Notes: generated by a model from the letters alone, not told the origin. Numbered from the stretch's first letter, positions 1 through 7,071 are shown. The stretch is DNA of 40,865 nucleotides from Patescibacteria group bacterium UBA1372 (GCA_002306295.1 DBRI01000013.1:5192-46056), one strand, 5' to 3'. Translations and numbers: made by a program.

Positions 1-1071
1 TCTTTAATAAAACTTAATGGCTTTATCTACTATTTCCCTTTGTTTGTGTGGTTAGTGGGGGATATGGTAAAGAGGAAGAGATGGTTTTTAGTAGATGATT
101 TATTTATTTATTTTTGTTTGTATTTGTTGGCAGTTGGTTGGTGGTGGGTAGTCAATTTTAGAAATATTTTTGCTTATTTGGGAGGATTGGCTGGTCAAGG
201 AGAACCTCTAACTGATCCGATGAATTTAGTTAATTTTGATACTTGGATACATTATATAAGGCTATTTGCTTCTAACCAGGTGTTTTTTGTGCCTTTTTTG
301 GTGGGAATGGGGGTAATAGGTTGGTATTTTTCCAAAAAGAGAATATCTGAAGAAGAAAAATTGCTGTTGTTTTTTGTGGGAGTTAATTATGTAGTATTTA
401 CAGTAATAAAAAATAAGGATTTTAGGTTTGTAACACCATTTTTAGTGCCTGTTTTTGGAGTGTTTTTAGCAAAGAGTTTGGCCTCTCTTAAGCAAAAAGG
501 AGTATTTATAGGCGTTGCCTTACTGGCTTTTTTGATATTTACTTTTTTGATTAATTCTTTTGGGGTTCCGCTTAAAAATGGTATGTGTGGACAGGTGGAT
601 ACCTTTTTGTTTGGAAATTTTTGTGCTTTGAATTTTACAGGCGATTATCCGGTTAAAAAATATAAACAGGAAGATTTCCCAAATGGAAAAATTGTATCTG
701 ATTTGATTGGAGATATTGGAGAAATAGATAGGCAGCAAAGGTTATTGGTATTGATTAATAGGGAAGAAATAAATCCAAATAATATTAGGTTTTATAAGGA
801 CCAGACTCCCAAGGGTGATAAATTTTACCCGTTTGCCGTACCTGAAATAAGTGGGTTTTCAAGTTTAGATGAGGTATCTAGTTTTATGAAAGATTATGAA
901 TATGTGTTGGTAGGGGAGAAAGATTTAGAAACAGCACCTTTTTACGCAATAAATCTAAATACTTACAATCAGGCTAGAGATTGGCTGTGGGAGAATGTAG
1001 AGGGTTATAGACAGATAGTAATGTATGAGATGTATGGGGGAAAAGAGCTGTATTTATTTAAAAAGATATAG
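1..1071 (+). CDS. Membrane glycosyltransferase (GT39/ArnT-like), 3' part only
   Basis: The reading frame is open from the first base, so the start lies outside the window. The visible part has several hydrophobic spans (about residues 15-40, 70-95, 105-120, 130-175 of the visible protein), separated by short charged loops. A soluble C-terminal domain of about 160 residues follows. This order is typical of dolichyl-phosphate-mannose/ArnT-type glycosyltransferases that move a sugar from a polyprenyl-phosphate carrier to a protein or lipid on the outer face of the membrane. The catalytic N-terminal loop is not visible, so the family call rests on topology and general resemblance. No terminator is seen after the TAG stop. 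Confidence 0.55.
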   Translation, partial: SLIKLNGFIYYFPLFVWLVGDMVKRKRWFLVDDLFIYFCLYLLAVGWWWVVNFRNIFAYLGGLAGQGEPLTDPMNLVNFDTWIHYIRLFASNQVFFVPFLVGMGVIGWYFSKKRISEEEKLLLFFVGVNYVVFTVIKNKDFRFVTPFLVPVFGVFLAKSLASLKQKGVFIGVALLAFLIFTFLINSFGVPLKNGMCGQVDTFLFGNFCALNFTGDYPVKKYKQEDFPNGKIVSDLIGDIGEIDRQQRLLVLINREEINPNNIRFYKDQTPKGDKFYPFAVPEISGFSSLDEVSSFMKDYEYVLVGEKDLETAPFYAINLNTYNQARDWLWENVEGYRQIVMYEMYGGKELYLFKKI

Positions 1072-1224
1072 CGTATTCGCCCTTATGGGGACTCGTCAGT
1101 ACAGTGCTTTTTAACTGTAGTACGCTTCTCTTTCTTCTTTCTTTCCTTTTTTTTACCCTTGTGGGTACAGGTCCCCTTAGCCGGGTGGCTTTGGGGACCT
1201 GTATGGGTCGGGGAGGTGGGTGGG
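1072..1224. other. GC-rich intergenic region with long hairpin
   Basis: The stretch between the glycosyltransferase and the GC-rich minus-strand gene. At 1167-1202 it holds a stem of 10 plus 4 pairs: ACAGGTCCCC pairs with GGGGACCTGT, and the inner AGCC pairs with GGCT around a GGGT loop. A second small hairpin (TACCC/GGGTA, 1154-1167) overlaps its left edge. A pyrimidine run (1129-1153) lies to the left. Read from the minus strand this follows the stop of the 1225-1812 gene, but the tract after the hairpin is then A-rich, so it is not a classic intrinsic terminator in either direction. It could protect the 3' end or mark the edge of an acquired segment. Confidence 0.6.
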
Positions 1225-1812
1225 CTACCGCTTAATTTGGTCGAAAACAACCTCCTTGTCGCGGAAAACCACGAAGCGTACTTCGGAACAACCGTCGGTA
1301 GACCCACAGCCGGTGAGTAATTCGTCAACAACGTACGTGTCGAATAACTCGGCCATGGAGACATATTTGACGGTTTCCTCTACCCCTGCGCCCCACTCGG
1401 CGAAAACGGAGACAGCTTGACCCTCCACAACGACGACGGTAGCCTGACCGGCTCCGCCAACGTCATAGAAGATTTGGCCTCCTACCTCTACATCGCCTAG
1501 AACGACGCAACCGGGGTTGACCGTGATGGTCTCACCAGCGGGAATGTCTTCCGGGCAGATGGCGGTTTGGGGGGCTATAACGGGGGTCGCGGGTGCGACG
1601 AGGTCTTGCTGCGGGGTCTCAACGACTGCGGGGGGTACAACTGCGGTCTCGGTCTGGGGGGTGGACGCGGTGAAGCGGCTGACGAAAAAAGATCCCAGAT
1701 TGGTTCCGAGACAACTTACGATACAGCAACTGAGCAGGAGGATCGTGGCGACGCCAACGACCCAAGGGAACCAACGACGACGGACTACTGGAACAACTGG
1801 CATAGCGGTCAT
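1225..1812 (-). CDS. Unrecognised membrane-anchored extracytoplasmic protein in GC-rich island
   Basis: A 195-aa protein that I do not recognise. Residues 1-13 are basic. One hydrophobic span (about 14-36, with three Cys) follows, then a Pro/Thr/Val/Ala-rich linker (about 48-85). The C-terminal domain of about 110 residues has four Cys, rich in Gly and Val, and looks beta-rich. The topology suggests a single-pass protein with its domain outside the cell. The base composition is clearly GC-rich (by eye well above 50%, against roughly a third nearby). The start is set by a strong Shine-Dalgarno GGAGGT 6 nt before ATG at 1812, which neighbouring genes lack. Both traits suggest recent transfer. 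Overlapping frames in this GC-rich DNA are shadows. Confidence 0.7.
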   Translation of the reverse strand: MTAMPVVPVVRRRWFPWVVGVATILLLSCCIVSCLGTNLGSFFVSRFTASTPQTETAVVPPAVVETPQQDLVAPATPVIAPQTAICPEDIPAGETITVNPGCVVLGDVEVGGQIFYDVGGAGQATVVVVEGQAVSVFAEWGAGVEETVKYVSMAELFDTYVVDELLTGCGSTDGCSEVRFVVFRDKEVVFDQIKR

Positions 1813-1868
1813 TTTGAAACCTCCATTTGAAAAAAGACTCGGCCGAATCTTTCAGGTGAGCGGAATTG

Positions 1869-1945
1869 CTCTGAACACTTCACTGTGAAGTGACCCTGAT
1901 TTTAGAAACTATTGCTAGTTTCCAAAGTCAGAGCCACTTTAGTGG
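1869..1945. repeat. Branched inverted-repeat structure
   Basis: The outer arms CTCTGA (1869-1874) and TCAGAG (1928-1933) enclose two perfect hairpins: CACTTCAC/GTGAAGTG with a 1-nt centre (1876-1892) and GAAACTA/TAGTTTC with a 4-nt loop (1905-1922). A mini-hairpin CCACT/AGTGG (1934-1945) follows directly. Together they can form a three-way junction. It lies 57 nt upstream of the start of the GC-rich minus-strand gene. Confidence 0.6.
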
Positions 1946-2130
1946 AATGAAACCTAAAAAGTAGGCGAGTTTTTTAAGGAAAGATTTAGAAGAAAGAGAT
2001 TTTAAAGAGCTTCTACATTGTCTATTCTTGACGCTGTGTCTAGGAAGACGCAGTAGAAATTTTTGATGGATTGCTCCACCAAAGGTTAAGCAATAAGATT
2101 TATTGACTAGCCTTTGGTGGGGAACAAAAA

Positions 2131-2302
2131 ACAGCCAGGAGAGAAATAGGGTTGAGGGTATATGAGGAGCCACCCAACTCCAGATCTCTCTTCTGGCTGT
2201 TTAAGTTGTTTTAAAGGGCAAGGAGGATATGGACATAAGAGAACAGGAGCTGAGGGTATTTGAGGAGCCACCCAACCCCACGTCTCTCTTATAGCCACAT
2301 CC
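2131..2302. ncRNA. Candidate structured RNA: twin hairpins with shared 30-nt core
   Basis: Two hairpins in tandem carry nearly the same 30-nt core (2153-2182 and 2251-2280, 28 of 30 bases identical). The enclosing stems differ in sequence but each pairs with itself. The first uses ACAGCCAG/CTGGCTGT plus AGAGA/TCTCT. The second uses GGAT, GG and ATAAGAGA against TCTCTTAT, CC and ATCC. Inside the core, GGGT can pair with ACCC. A conserved core on changing but paired stems is what selection on RNA structure leaves behind. The strand is unknown. On the minus strand it would be a leader of the 1225-1812 gene. No known riboswitch or ribozyme core was recognised. Confidence 0.5.
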
Positions 2303-2319
2303 AATGTTTTAAAGTACTT

Positions 2320-2349
2320 GAGATTGCTTCGCTGATGCTCGCAATGACG
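2320..2349. repeat. REP-like repeat (GTCATTGCGAG type)
   Basis: Read on the minus strand it begins CGTCATTGCGAG and ends GCAATCTC. This is one half of a repeat common in intergenic regions of many bacteria. A fuller, inverted copy lies at 25760-25824. Confidence 0.6.
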
Positions 2350-2598
2350 TTGTAGTTGTTAACTAACCTATATTATATATATTATGTATATATTGTCAAG
2401 TTATAGGATGTATAGTATCTGTTTTAGTGTAAAGGTACGGTATACAGGAATAGAGGATTATCCCTATATGATTAATAATATAGGCTAGTAGGGCAGTTGT
2501 CAAGTGTGTAGGTAATGAGTAGAAAGTTTGTAAAGTTCATAAAGTTTATAAAGTCTGCGATTGACAAAAGAGGTCTTTTAAGATATCTTTTAGGTAGT

Positions 2599-2874
2599 AT
2601 GATTAGTTCAAGTTTTGGAATAAAACAATTTCAGTCAAATTTACCTAGTTTGGCAAATAAAATGGCTGAAGTAGGAGGGCACTATCTAGTGACAAAAAGA
2701 GGTAAGCCTGTGTTTATGGCTATACCTTTTGAAGACTACCAGGAAATTCAAGATATCATAGATGAAGCACAGTCAAGAAAGCTTTTAGTTGATATTGAGA
2801 AAGGTAGGCAGGAATATAAAGAGGGTAAAACTAGAAAATTAGAGGAGGTTATGGCTGAAATAGATGACAAATGA
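2599..2874 (+). CDS. Phd/YefM-family antitoxin
   Basis: A small antitoxin of about 91 aa. It has the Phd/YefM N-terminal fold signature (GIKQFQSNLPSLANKM, then VTKRGKPVFMAIPFEDYQEI), which binds operator DNA as a dimer. A charged C-terminal tail would wrap the toxin. It should neutralise the RelE-type toxin encoded 11 nt in overlap downstream and repress the operon. The frame is open further upstream to an ATG at 2515. I prefer 2599 because family members start about ten residues before this motif, and TATCTT lies 8 nt upstream in the -10 position. Confidence 0.8.
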   Translation: MISSSFGIKQFQSNLPSLANKMAEVGGHYLVTKRGKPVFMAIPFEDYQEIQDIIDEAQSRKLLVDIEKGRQEYKEGKTRKLEEVMAEIDDK

Positions 2875-3130
2875 GTATGTGATTGAGCTTACTAGTAGGG
2901 CAGAGAAGGATTTGAAAAGACTAACTAAGCAGGTGAGGACTAGAGTAATTGGAAAGATTTACGAACTAAAGATAAATAGGTATCCGCAGCAGTATAAGAG
3001 ATTAATTGGTAATAATATGGCAAAGTTTAGGTTAAGAATTGGTGACTATAGAGTAATTTATGATGTATTTGATAAAAACAAGACTGTTTTGATTTACAGG
3101 ATTGGTCATAGGAGGGAAATATATAGATAG
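2864..3130 (+). CDS. RelE/ParE-family toxin
   Basis: An 88-aa toxin of the RelE fold: N-terminal helices (TSRAEKDLKRLTKQV), then the strands RLRIGDYRVIYDV and IYRIGHRREIY with the basic residues usual for ribosome-dependent mRNA endonucleases. It overlaps the antitoxin by 11 nt, so the two are translationally coupled in antitoxin-first order. All core elements are present and nothing suggests inactivation. Whether it cuts mRNA (RelE) or targets gyrase (ParE) cannot be decided from the sequence. Confidence 0.85.
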   Translation: MTNEYVIELTSRAEKDLKRLTKQVRTRVIGKIYELKINRYPQQYKRLIGNNMAKFRLRIGDYRVIYDVFDKNKTVLIYRIGHRREIYR

Positions 3131-3149
3131 ATTTGTGGTTTAATAGGTA

Positions 3150-3470
3150 GTGAGCTACAAGGTTGAAGTAATTGAGGGGTATGAAGATGAATTTGAAAAG
3201 TTTATTAAAAAACTTGATAAAAGCAGTCAGGCTAGATTGGTAAGAGTGATAGATTTATTGGAAATACATGGGAATAGCCTTGGGATGCCTTATGTTAAAA
3301 AGCTAGGTAAAAATATGTGGGAATTAAGAATTTCCGGTAAACAAAAAGTGAGAGTTATTTTTGTGAGCAAATGCTTAAATATTATTATATTAAATTGGTT
3401 TATAAAGAAAACTAATAAGACACCTTTAAGGGAAATAGAAACTGCAGAGTCAAGACTAGACAGAATATAG
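3150..3470 (+). CDS. HigB-like (Gp49/RelE superfamily) toxin
   Basis: A 106-aa protein resembling the phage-derived Gp49/HigB toxins: FEKFIKKLDKSSQARLVRVIDLLEIHG, then MPYVKKLGKNMWELRISGKQKVRVIFV, then a C-terminal FIKKTNKTP segment. The conserved 'K-L-x-x-x-M-W-E-L-R' strand is clear. The only reasonable start is GTG at 3150, 17 nt after the preceding toxin gene. An XRE antitoxin follows, giving the toxin-first order usual for HigBA. It probably cleaves mRNA on ribosomes. Confidence 0.82.
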   Translation: MSYKVEVIEGYEDEFEKFIKKLDKSSQARLVRVIDLLEIHGNSLGMPYVKKLGKNMWELRISGKQKVRVIFVSKCLNIIILNWFIKKTNKTPLREIETAESRLDRI

Positions 3471-3490
3471 CATATGTGCTATATTTATCT

Positions 3491-3763
3491 ATGAATAGTT
3501 GGAAGAGAATAAAAAGTAACTTATTAAAGGACAAAGAAGTAAAGAGGGAATATGATAATTTGGCTTTGGAATATGAGCTAATTGATAAGATAATCTCTTT
3601 AAGACGAGATAAAAAAATATCTCAAAAAATGTTAGCTAGTAAGATGAAAACCACACAATCTGCTTTGTCTAGGTTTGAGTCTGGGGGTATTAGTCCAACT
3701 GTAGGATTTTTAAAAAGGTTGGCAGAAGCTTTAGATGTAAATTTAAATATAGATTTTAACTAA
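3491..3763 (+). CDS. HigA-like XRE-family antitoxin
   Basis: About 90 aa with a C-terminal helix-turn-helix of the Cro/XRE type (about residues 38-85: LRRDKKISQKMLASKM, then TTQSALSRFESGGISPTVGFLKRLAEAL). It should bind the HigB-like toxin and the operon promoter. The start is taken at ATG 3491 because TATATT (3480-3485) ends 5 nt before it. That would give this antitoxin a leaderless message of its own in addition to readthrough, which would help keep antitoxin in excess. An in-frame start at 3476 is possible. A hairpin follows the stop. Confidence 0.82.
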   Translation: MNSWKRIKSNLLKDKEVKREYDNLALEYELIDKIISLRRDKKISQKMLASKMKTTQSALSRFESGGISPTVGFLKRLAEALDVNLNIDFN

Positions 3764-3896
3764 AAACCCCCGATGAATCGGAGGGTTTGGGTTGTAAAAG
3801 AATTGCTATTTAGTCCCGATGAAACTATCGTTTATCGGGATTGTGTCTTTAGGTAAAAATTCGTCGTTTTTGACTTGAATTTTCGACCTAAAGAAA
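3764..3896. terminator. Run of three hairpins between convergent genes
   Basis: After the HigA stop come CCGAT/ATCGG flanked by AACCC/GGGTT (3764-3788), then TCCCGAT/ATCGGGA (about 3814-3841), then CTTTAGGT with AAAATTC pairing GAATTTT and ACCTAAAG (about 3849-3895). They separate the plus-strand antitoxin from the minus-strand surface protein, whose stop is at 3897. They lack clear U-tracts. I read them as bidirectional 3'-end structures with moderate confidence. Confidence 0.5.
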
Positions 3897-4520
3897 CTAA
3901 TAACCTCTAGAATACTTTCTTAAAACGAAAGCTGCAGCAATTAAGGAACTAGAAGCTAAACTACCTATAAGTAAGCTGTTTTCAGCTCCGGTATCAGGTA
4001 ATTTTCTTACTGGACCCATAACTACTTTACCTTCGGCTGTCCAGAAAGCAGAAGTATCAGAGTCGTAAGCGCCGGATTCGGCTTTGGCTTCGACAAAATT
4101 GACCCATTCTTTTAGAGAAACGGAAATATTGTCAATTACTTTGACTCTAATAACGGTGGTTTGATTTTCACCAGGTTTGATTTCTGGAATAGTCCAACCA
4201 ATGTTTAGATTGTCAACAATAGCACCGGTTCTGCCAAAAATATAGGACAAGGATGAAGGTAATTTATCCTTAACCTGGATTTGAGTTAAATTTCTGTTGC
4301 CGGTATTTTTGACAACAATTTGGAACTCAAATTGGTCACCTGGTTTGAAGATGATTTCGTTACTTGGATAATTATCTCTCCATTCGGCTTTATCTAAACC
4401 TTTGATGGTTTTATCAACTACAATTTGGTTGACTTCCTCATCGGTTTCGTAATAAGCCATAGAGGATTTAGCAAAGAACAAGCTTGCTAAAAGGGCTAAA
4501 GATAGAAGTAATTTTTTCAT
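3897..4520 (-). CDS. Secreted DUF11-like protein with LPDTG sorting signal
   Basis: A 207-aa secreted surface protein. It has a signal peptide (residues 1-22, MKKLLLSLALLASLFF ending near SMA). A single DUF11-type beta-sandwich (about 55-150, with VVKNTGNRNLTQIQVKDKLP and IPEIKPGENQT) follows. The C-terminal sorting signal is LPDTG, a hydrophobic span (SLLIGSLASSSLIAAAFVL) and a basic tail RKYSRGY. In sortase systems LPxTG is cleaved between T and G and the protein is joined to the envelope. No sortase gene is in this window. The domain may be a spacer or adhesin-like module. Its neighbours GalU and the S41 protease also point to envelope work. Confidence 0.85.
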   Translation of the reverse strand: MKKLLLSLALLASLFFAKSSMAYYETDEEVNQIVVDKTIKGLDKAEWRDNYPSNEIIFKPGDQFEFQIVVKNTGNRNLTQIQVKDKLPSSLSYIFGRTGAIVDNLNIGWTIPEIKPGENQTTVIRVKVIDNISVSLKEWVNFVEAKAESGAYDSDTSAFWTAEGKVVMGPVRKLPDTGAENSLLIGSLASSSLIAAAFVLRKYSRGY

Positions 4521-4607
4521 ATTTAATATGTAAATAATATTATGGGGTATTTTAACACAGGAAAAAGAGATGTCAAGGAAAGGGTGGAACTAAGAAATGG
4601 CTATTTC

Positions 4608-4705
4608 TTTGCTCGTGAACAAATTTTTGCAGTCCTCGCTACCTTCGGGCTGTCCGCTTCGCGTCACGCGATCGCTGTGGGCTTAAAAATTGTTTACTTC
4701 GCAAA
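4608..4705. repeat. Hairpin family 1, divergent copy
   Basis: The stem TTTGC, GTGAACAA and TTTTT faces AAAAA, TTGTTTAC and GCAAA, with an internal loop of tc against ttc. The cap begins GCAGTCCTCGC and ends near GTGGGCTT. It shares the T5-GCAG entry and the GCTT-A5 exit with the three other copies, but the cap centre differs. It lies in the gap upstream of the LPDTG gene and downstream of galU. Confidence 0.6.
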
Positions 4706-4745
4706 AAATTAAAAGATGACGATTTGTAAAAAATAATTCAAAAAA

Positions 4746-5618
4746 TTATTTAATTGAGTCTAAGATTGATGCAAATTTTGGGTTATTTTTAGCTAATTTT
4801 AGGTTTGTTTTAAGCCAGTTTTGAGGGTCTCCGGTTGTAGACCACTGAGCATTGGCATCGGCGTAGTTGGCAGTGACGACAATATTAGATTTGGCTAAAA
4901 CACTGACAGCGTTGACAAACCACAACTCACCTCTGTCTATTTCTAGATTTTCTAAAATGGGGATAATGGAGGCGGGGACAATGAATCTGGCAGCGTTTAT
5001 GAAGTTACTGGGAGCCTGATCTCTAGGGAGCTTTTCGGGAATATCTTCTATTTGATAAGGAACAGTGGAGTCTTTTTTGTAACGCATAGTGCCATATCTG
5101 TCTACTTCTTCCCAAGGAACCTGAAAAGTAGAGATAACAGCCTTGGCTTGAGTTTGTTGCCAGACGTCGACCATATGAAGAAGAAAATTTCCAGGTTTAT
5201 CCTCGATAGTCATATCATCACCCCAAAGATAAAAGAAGCTATCTTGGCCAATAAAGTCTTTGGCAACTAATATAGGAGTGCCGTTACCATAGGGGAAATT
5301 TGGAGTTTGAGGAAGAAAGGTAAATTTTACTTTGGAAAGTATATTGTTTAGGCCGGCAAGAGACTCGGTTTTACCAGTTTTCTTGAGATATTCGTTTAAT
5401 TCCTGATCGGGAGTAAAGTGTTTTTGAAGGGTTTCCTCACCCTGACGTTGGACTATAGCGATATCAGTGATTCCAGCTCCAATTAGTTCTTCGACTACAT
5501 AGTGGATTTGAGGTTTGTCTAAGATGGGAACAAGCTGTTTAGCGTAGGTTTTGACGGTTGGTAGAAATCTGGTGGACCAGCCACCGCAGGCAATTACGGC
5601 TTTAGTTATTTTATTCAT
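4746..5618 (-). CDS. galU: UTP-glucose-1-phosphate uridylyltransferase
   Basis: Makes UDP-glucose from UTP and glucose-1-phosphate for cell-surface glycans. The N-terminal nucleotidyltransferase motif is AVIACGGWSTRFLPTVKTYAKQLVPILDKPQIHYVVEE in outline (GGW in place of the usual AGxGTR glycine-rich loop, with the K of KTYAKQL kept). It is followed by LWGDDM, the metal-binding Asp region, and GELWFVNAV. The length is normal (about 290 aa). The start is MNKITK at 5618 because TACAAT (5625-5630) sits 6 nt upstream. The longer frame to 5642 would run through that promoter. Related sugar-1-phosphate transferases such as dTDP-glucose synthases are possible but less likely. Confidence 0.88.
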   Translation of the reverse strand: MNKITKAVIACGGWSTRFLPTVKTYAKQLVPILDKPQIHYVVEELIGAGITDIAIVQRQGEETLQKHFTPDQELNEYLKKTGKTESLAGLNNILSKVKFTFLPQTPNFPYGNGTPILVAKDFIGQDSFFYLWGDDMTIEDKPGNFLLHMVDVWQQTQAKAVISTFQVPWEEVDRYGTMRYKKDSTVPYQIEDIPEKLPRDQAPSNFINAARFIVPASIIPILENLEIDRGELWFVNAVSVLAKSNIVVTANYADANAQWSTTGDPQNWLKTNLKLAKNNPKFASILDSIK

Positions 5619-5630
5619 AAAAAGATTGTA
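5619..5630 (-). promoter_or_regulatory. Leaderless promoter of galU
   Basis: Minus-strand -10 hexamer TACAAT (5625-5630) with 6 nt to the ATG, so the transcript should start at or next to the start codon. The -35 position would fall in the stem of the hairpin repeat at 5639-5698. Confidence 0.6.
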
Positions 5631-5638
5631 ACAAATTT

Positions 5639-5698
5639 TCACTACGCATTTTTTAAGTCTGGTGTAGTCTGCGATAATAAGGACTTAAAAGAAAGTGA
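5639..5698. repeat. Hairpin family 2, copy A
   Basis: The outer arms TCACT/AGTGA and the inner arms TTTTAAGTC/GACTTAAAA enclose a loop containing TCTGGTGTAGTCTGCG. It shares the loop segment GTCTGGTGTAGT with the copy at 35221-35288, while its stem differs at paired positions. It lies directly between the galU promoter and hairpin family 1 at 5703. Confidence 0.6.
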
Positions 5699-5702
5699 TT
5701 AT

Positions 5703-5789
5703 TTTTCTTTAGATACAATTTTGCAGTGCTCACGCCCTTCGGTAGAAACACCTCGGATGATTGCGCGCTTAAAATTGATCTAAAGAAAA
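5703..5789. repeat. Hairpin family 1, copy downstream of S41 protease gene
   Basis: A long stem: TTTTCTTTAGAT, a bulged A, and CAATTTT face AAAATTG and ATCTAAAGAAAA. That makes 19 pairs. The conserved cap begins GCAGTGCTCACGCCCTTCGG and ends GATTGCGCGCTT. On the minus strand it begins 2 nt after the stop codon of the S41 gene, so it could act as a 3'-end structure for that message. Confidence 0.7.
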
Positions 5790-5791
5790 CG

Positions 5792-7069
5792 TTAATTTAA
5801 TAATGTTTTAACTTGATCAATTAGATTTTGGTCGGAATAGTATTTGAAAAGTTCGTCAGTCCAATTCTTTTGTGATGTATCAACTGCTGGTATGACTTTA
5901 TTTTCTTCGATAGGTTGGCCGTCTTCACGAAGGGTAAGGCTATGAACTAAGAAAACAGAATGGGTTTCTGAATCGTCAACTTTGTGTTCCAAGGGAAAGA
6001 TTTTTTCAACCGTACCCCAGCCTTTGGTAGGAGTGCCAACTAAAATACCGACATTGTACTTTTTAAGGACAGATGCCATAAGTTCGGCAGTAGATTGGGA
6101 ATTTTCATTTATTAAAACTATGACTTTTTTGTAGGGGACTAAGGAATCCATCCAACCGACTTTGGTTTTGAAATCTGTTTTTTCACCCTGGTGGAAGAAT
6201 TGATAGGCATATTGGTCGGGGCCGATAAAGGGACCCAAAAAGTAAGGAAGGGAATCAATATTGCCACCGATATTATCGCGAAGATCGAGAACTAGATTAG
6301 TAAGCTTTTGTTGTGTGTATATTTGATTTAATTTATTAACCATTTCTTCAAAGGTGGTGTGGGTAAATTTGTCGATGCGGAGGTAAAGAGTGTCTGTGCC
6401 TAAAATTTTGGTAACAACACTGGGCTCTATACCGTGGGTATCATATAAAGATTTGTTGAATTCATCGGCCAGGGTATTTTTAGCGGTTTCCAACTTTTTA
6501 ATTTCATCAATGTCTTTAACGGGATCGAGATCCTTTGTTTTTTCCTGGTAAGACTTTTCAATTTCGGAAATATCAGCGTCTTTTTCGACTCCAAGGATTT
6601 GATATTGATCAACTTCGGGATTGATATTGGCAACGGTATTACTGAGATTGTCTTGTTCTTTTTTGGTATAGAGACGGGATCTGCCAAAAGGGGATAGATT
6701 TGACAGGACCATATCGGCAAGAGTTGCTGAAAATTCTTTCTTTTGGCTATCTTCCTGGTATTGTGAAATGGTAGTAGACAGGTATTTTTGAAGCTCGGTC
6801 TTATCTTTGACAGTTTGTATGTCTTTGAGACCGGTAATTTGAAGAATTGCTAGTAAGAAAAGCTGATTGAGATCGGCTTCTTCCATTTTTTGCCAGTGAT
6901 TGTCTTTGATAACATCATAAACTTCAAAAACAAATGAAATATATTTTTGATTAGGGTCATTGGGAATAACAACTTGGTCTGTTTTTGGCTGGCGGAGGAA
7001 ATAACCGATAGAAATACCAATAGATAGGATTAAAACTAAGACAAGTATATTTTTAATGATTTTTTTCAT
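5792..7069 (-). CDS. S41-family (C-terminal processing) protease with J-like domain
   Basis: A 425-aa membrane-anchored protein. It has an N-terminal signal anchor (about 5-23), then a helical region. A segment with strong DnaJ J-domain similarity (about 154-213, YQILGVEKDADISEIEKSYQ to SLYDTHG) stands where a PDZ domain usually is. The S41 core follows (about 220-400, LDLRDNIGGNIDSLPYF and ENSQSTAELMASVL). The HPD motif of active J proteins is not kept (LDP instead). The serine fits at S326. The position of the catalytic lysine in the usual TFGKG motif is occupied by Trp351 (TKGWG), with Lys349 two residues earlier. Activity is therefore uncertain. It forms an operon with the small membrane protein upstream (2-nt gap). 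Confidence 0.85.
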   Translation of the reverse strand: MKKIIKNILVLVLILSIGISIGYFLRQPKTDQVVIPNDPNQKYISFVFEVYDVIKDNHWQKMEEADLNQLFLLAILQITGLKDIQTVKDKTELQKYLSTTISQYQEDSQKKEFSATLADMVLSNLSPFGRSRLYTKKEQDNLSNTVANINPEVDQYQILGVEKDADISEIEKSYQEKTKDLDPVKDIDEIKKLETAKNTLADEFNKSLYDTHGIEPSVVTKILGTDTLYLRIDKFTHTTFEEMVNKLNQIYTQQKLTNLVLDLRDNIGGNIDSLPYFLGPFIGPDQYAYQFFHQGEKTDFKTKVGWMDSLVPYKKVIVLINENSQSTAELMASVLKKYNVGILVGTPTKGWGTVEKIFPLEHKVDDSETHSVFLVHSLTLREDGQPIEENKVIPAVDTSQKNWTDELFKYYSDQNLIDQVKTLLN

Positions 7070-7071
7070 GG

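Larger units (their letters stand above)
1813..2514. other. Gene-free 0.7-kb hairpin-rich region upstream of island gene
   Basis: No convincing gene. Read on the minus strand this would be the promoter and leader of the 1225-1812 gene. It holds a succession of stems: CTCTGA/TCAGAG (1869-1933) enclosing two smaller hairpins, CCACT/AGTGG (1934-1945), TTCTAC/GTAGAA (2011-2058), CCACCAAAGG/CCTTTGGTGG (2076-2120), then a pair of related hairpins (2131-2200, 2225-2302). It ends with a REP-like repeat (2320-2349) and an AT-rich stretch that probably contains the promoters of the downstream toxin-antitoxin genes. The density of stems suggests a structured RNA, but no known family was recognised. Confidence 0.55.

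Noticed and set aside
1167..1202. Intrinsic terminator
   Set aside because: The stem is strong but no T-tract follows it on either strand.
1083..1364. 93-aa minus-strand frame
   Set aside because: It overlaps the real gene in another frame and is low-complexity Lys/Pro without domain features.
1220..1888. Several open frames on both strands in GC-rich island 1
   Set aside because: High GC removes stop codons in all frames. Only 1225-1812 minus has a ribosome site, a membrane span and sensible composition.
2131..2302. CRISPR-like direct repeats
   Set aside because: Only two units, each within its own longer hairpin, with no spacer pattern and no cas genes. No CRISPR array is seen in the window.
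1928..2304. Two minus-strand frames over the twin hairpins
   Set aside because: They arise from the repeated core and stems. No start signal or protein-like composition is seen.
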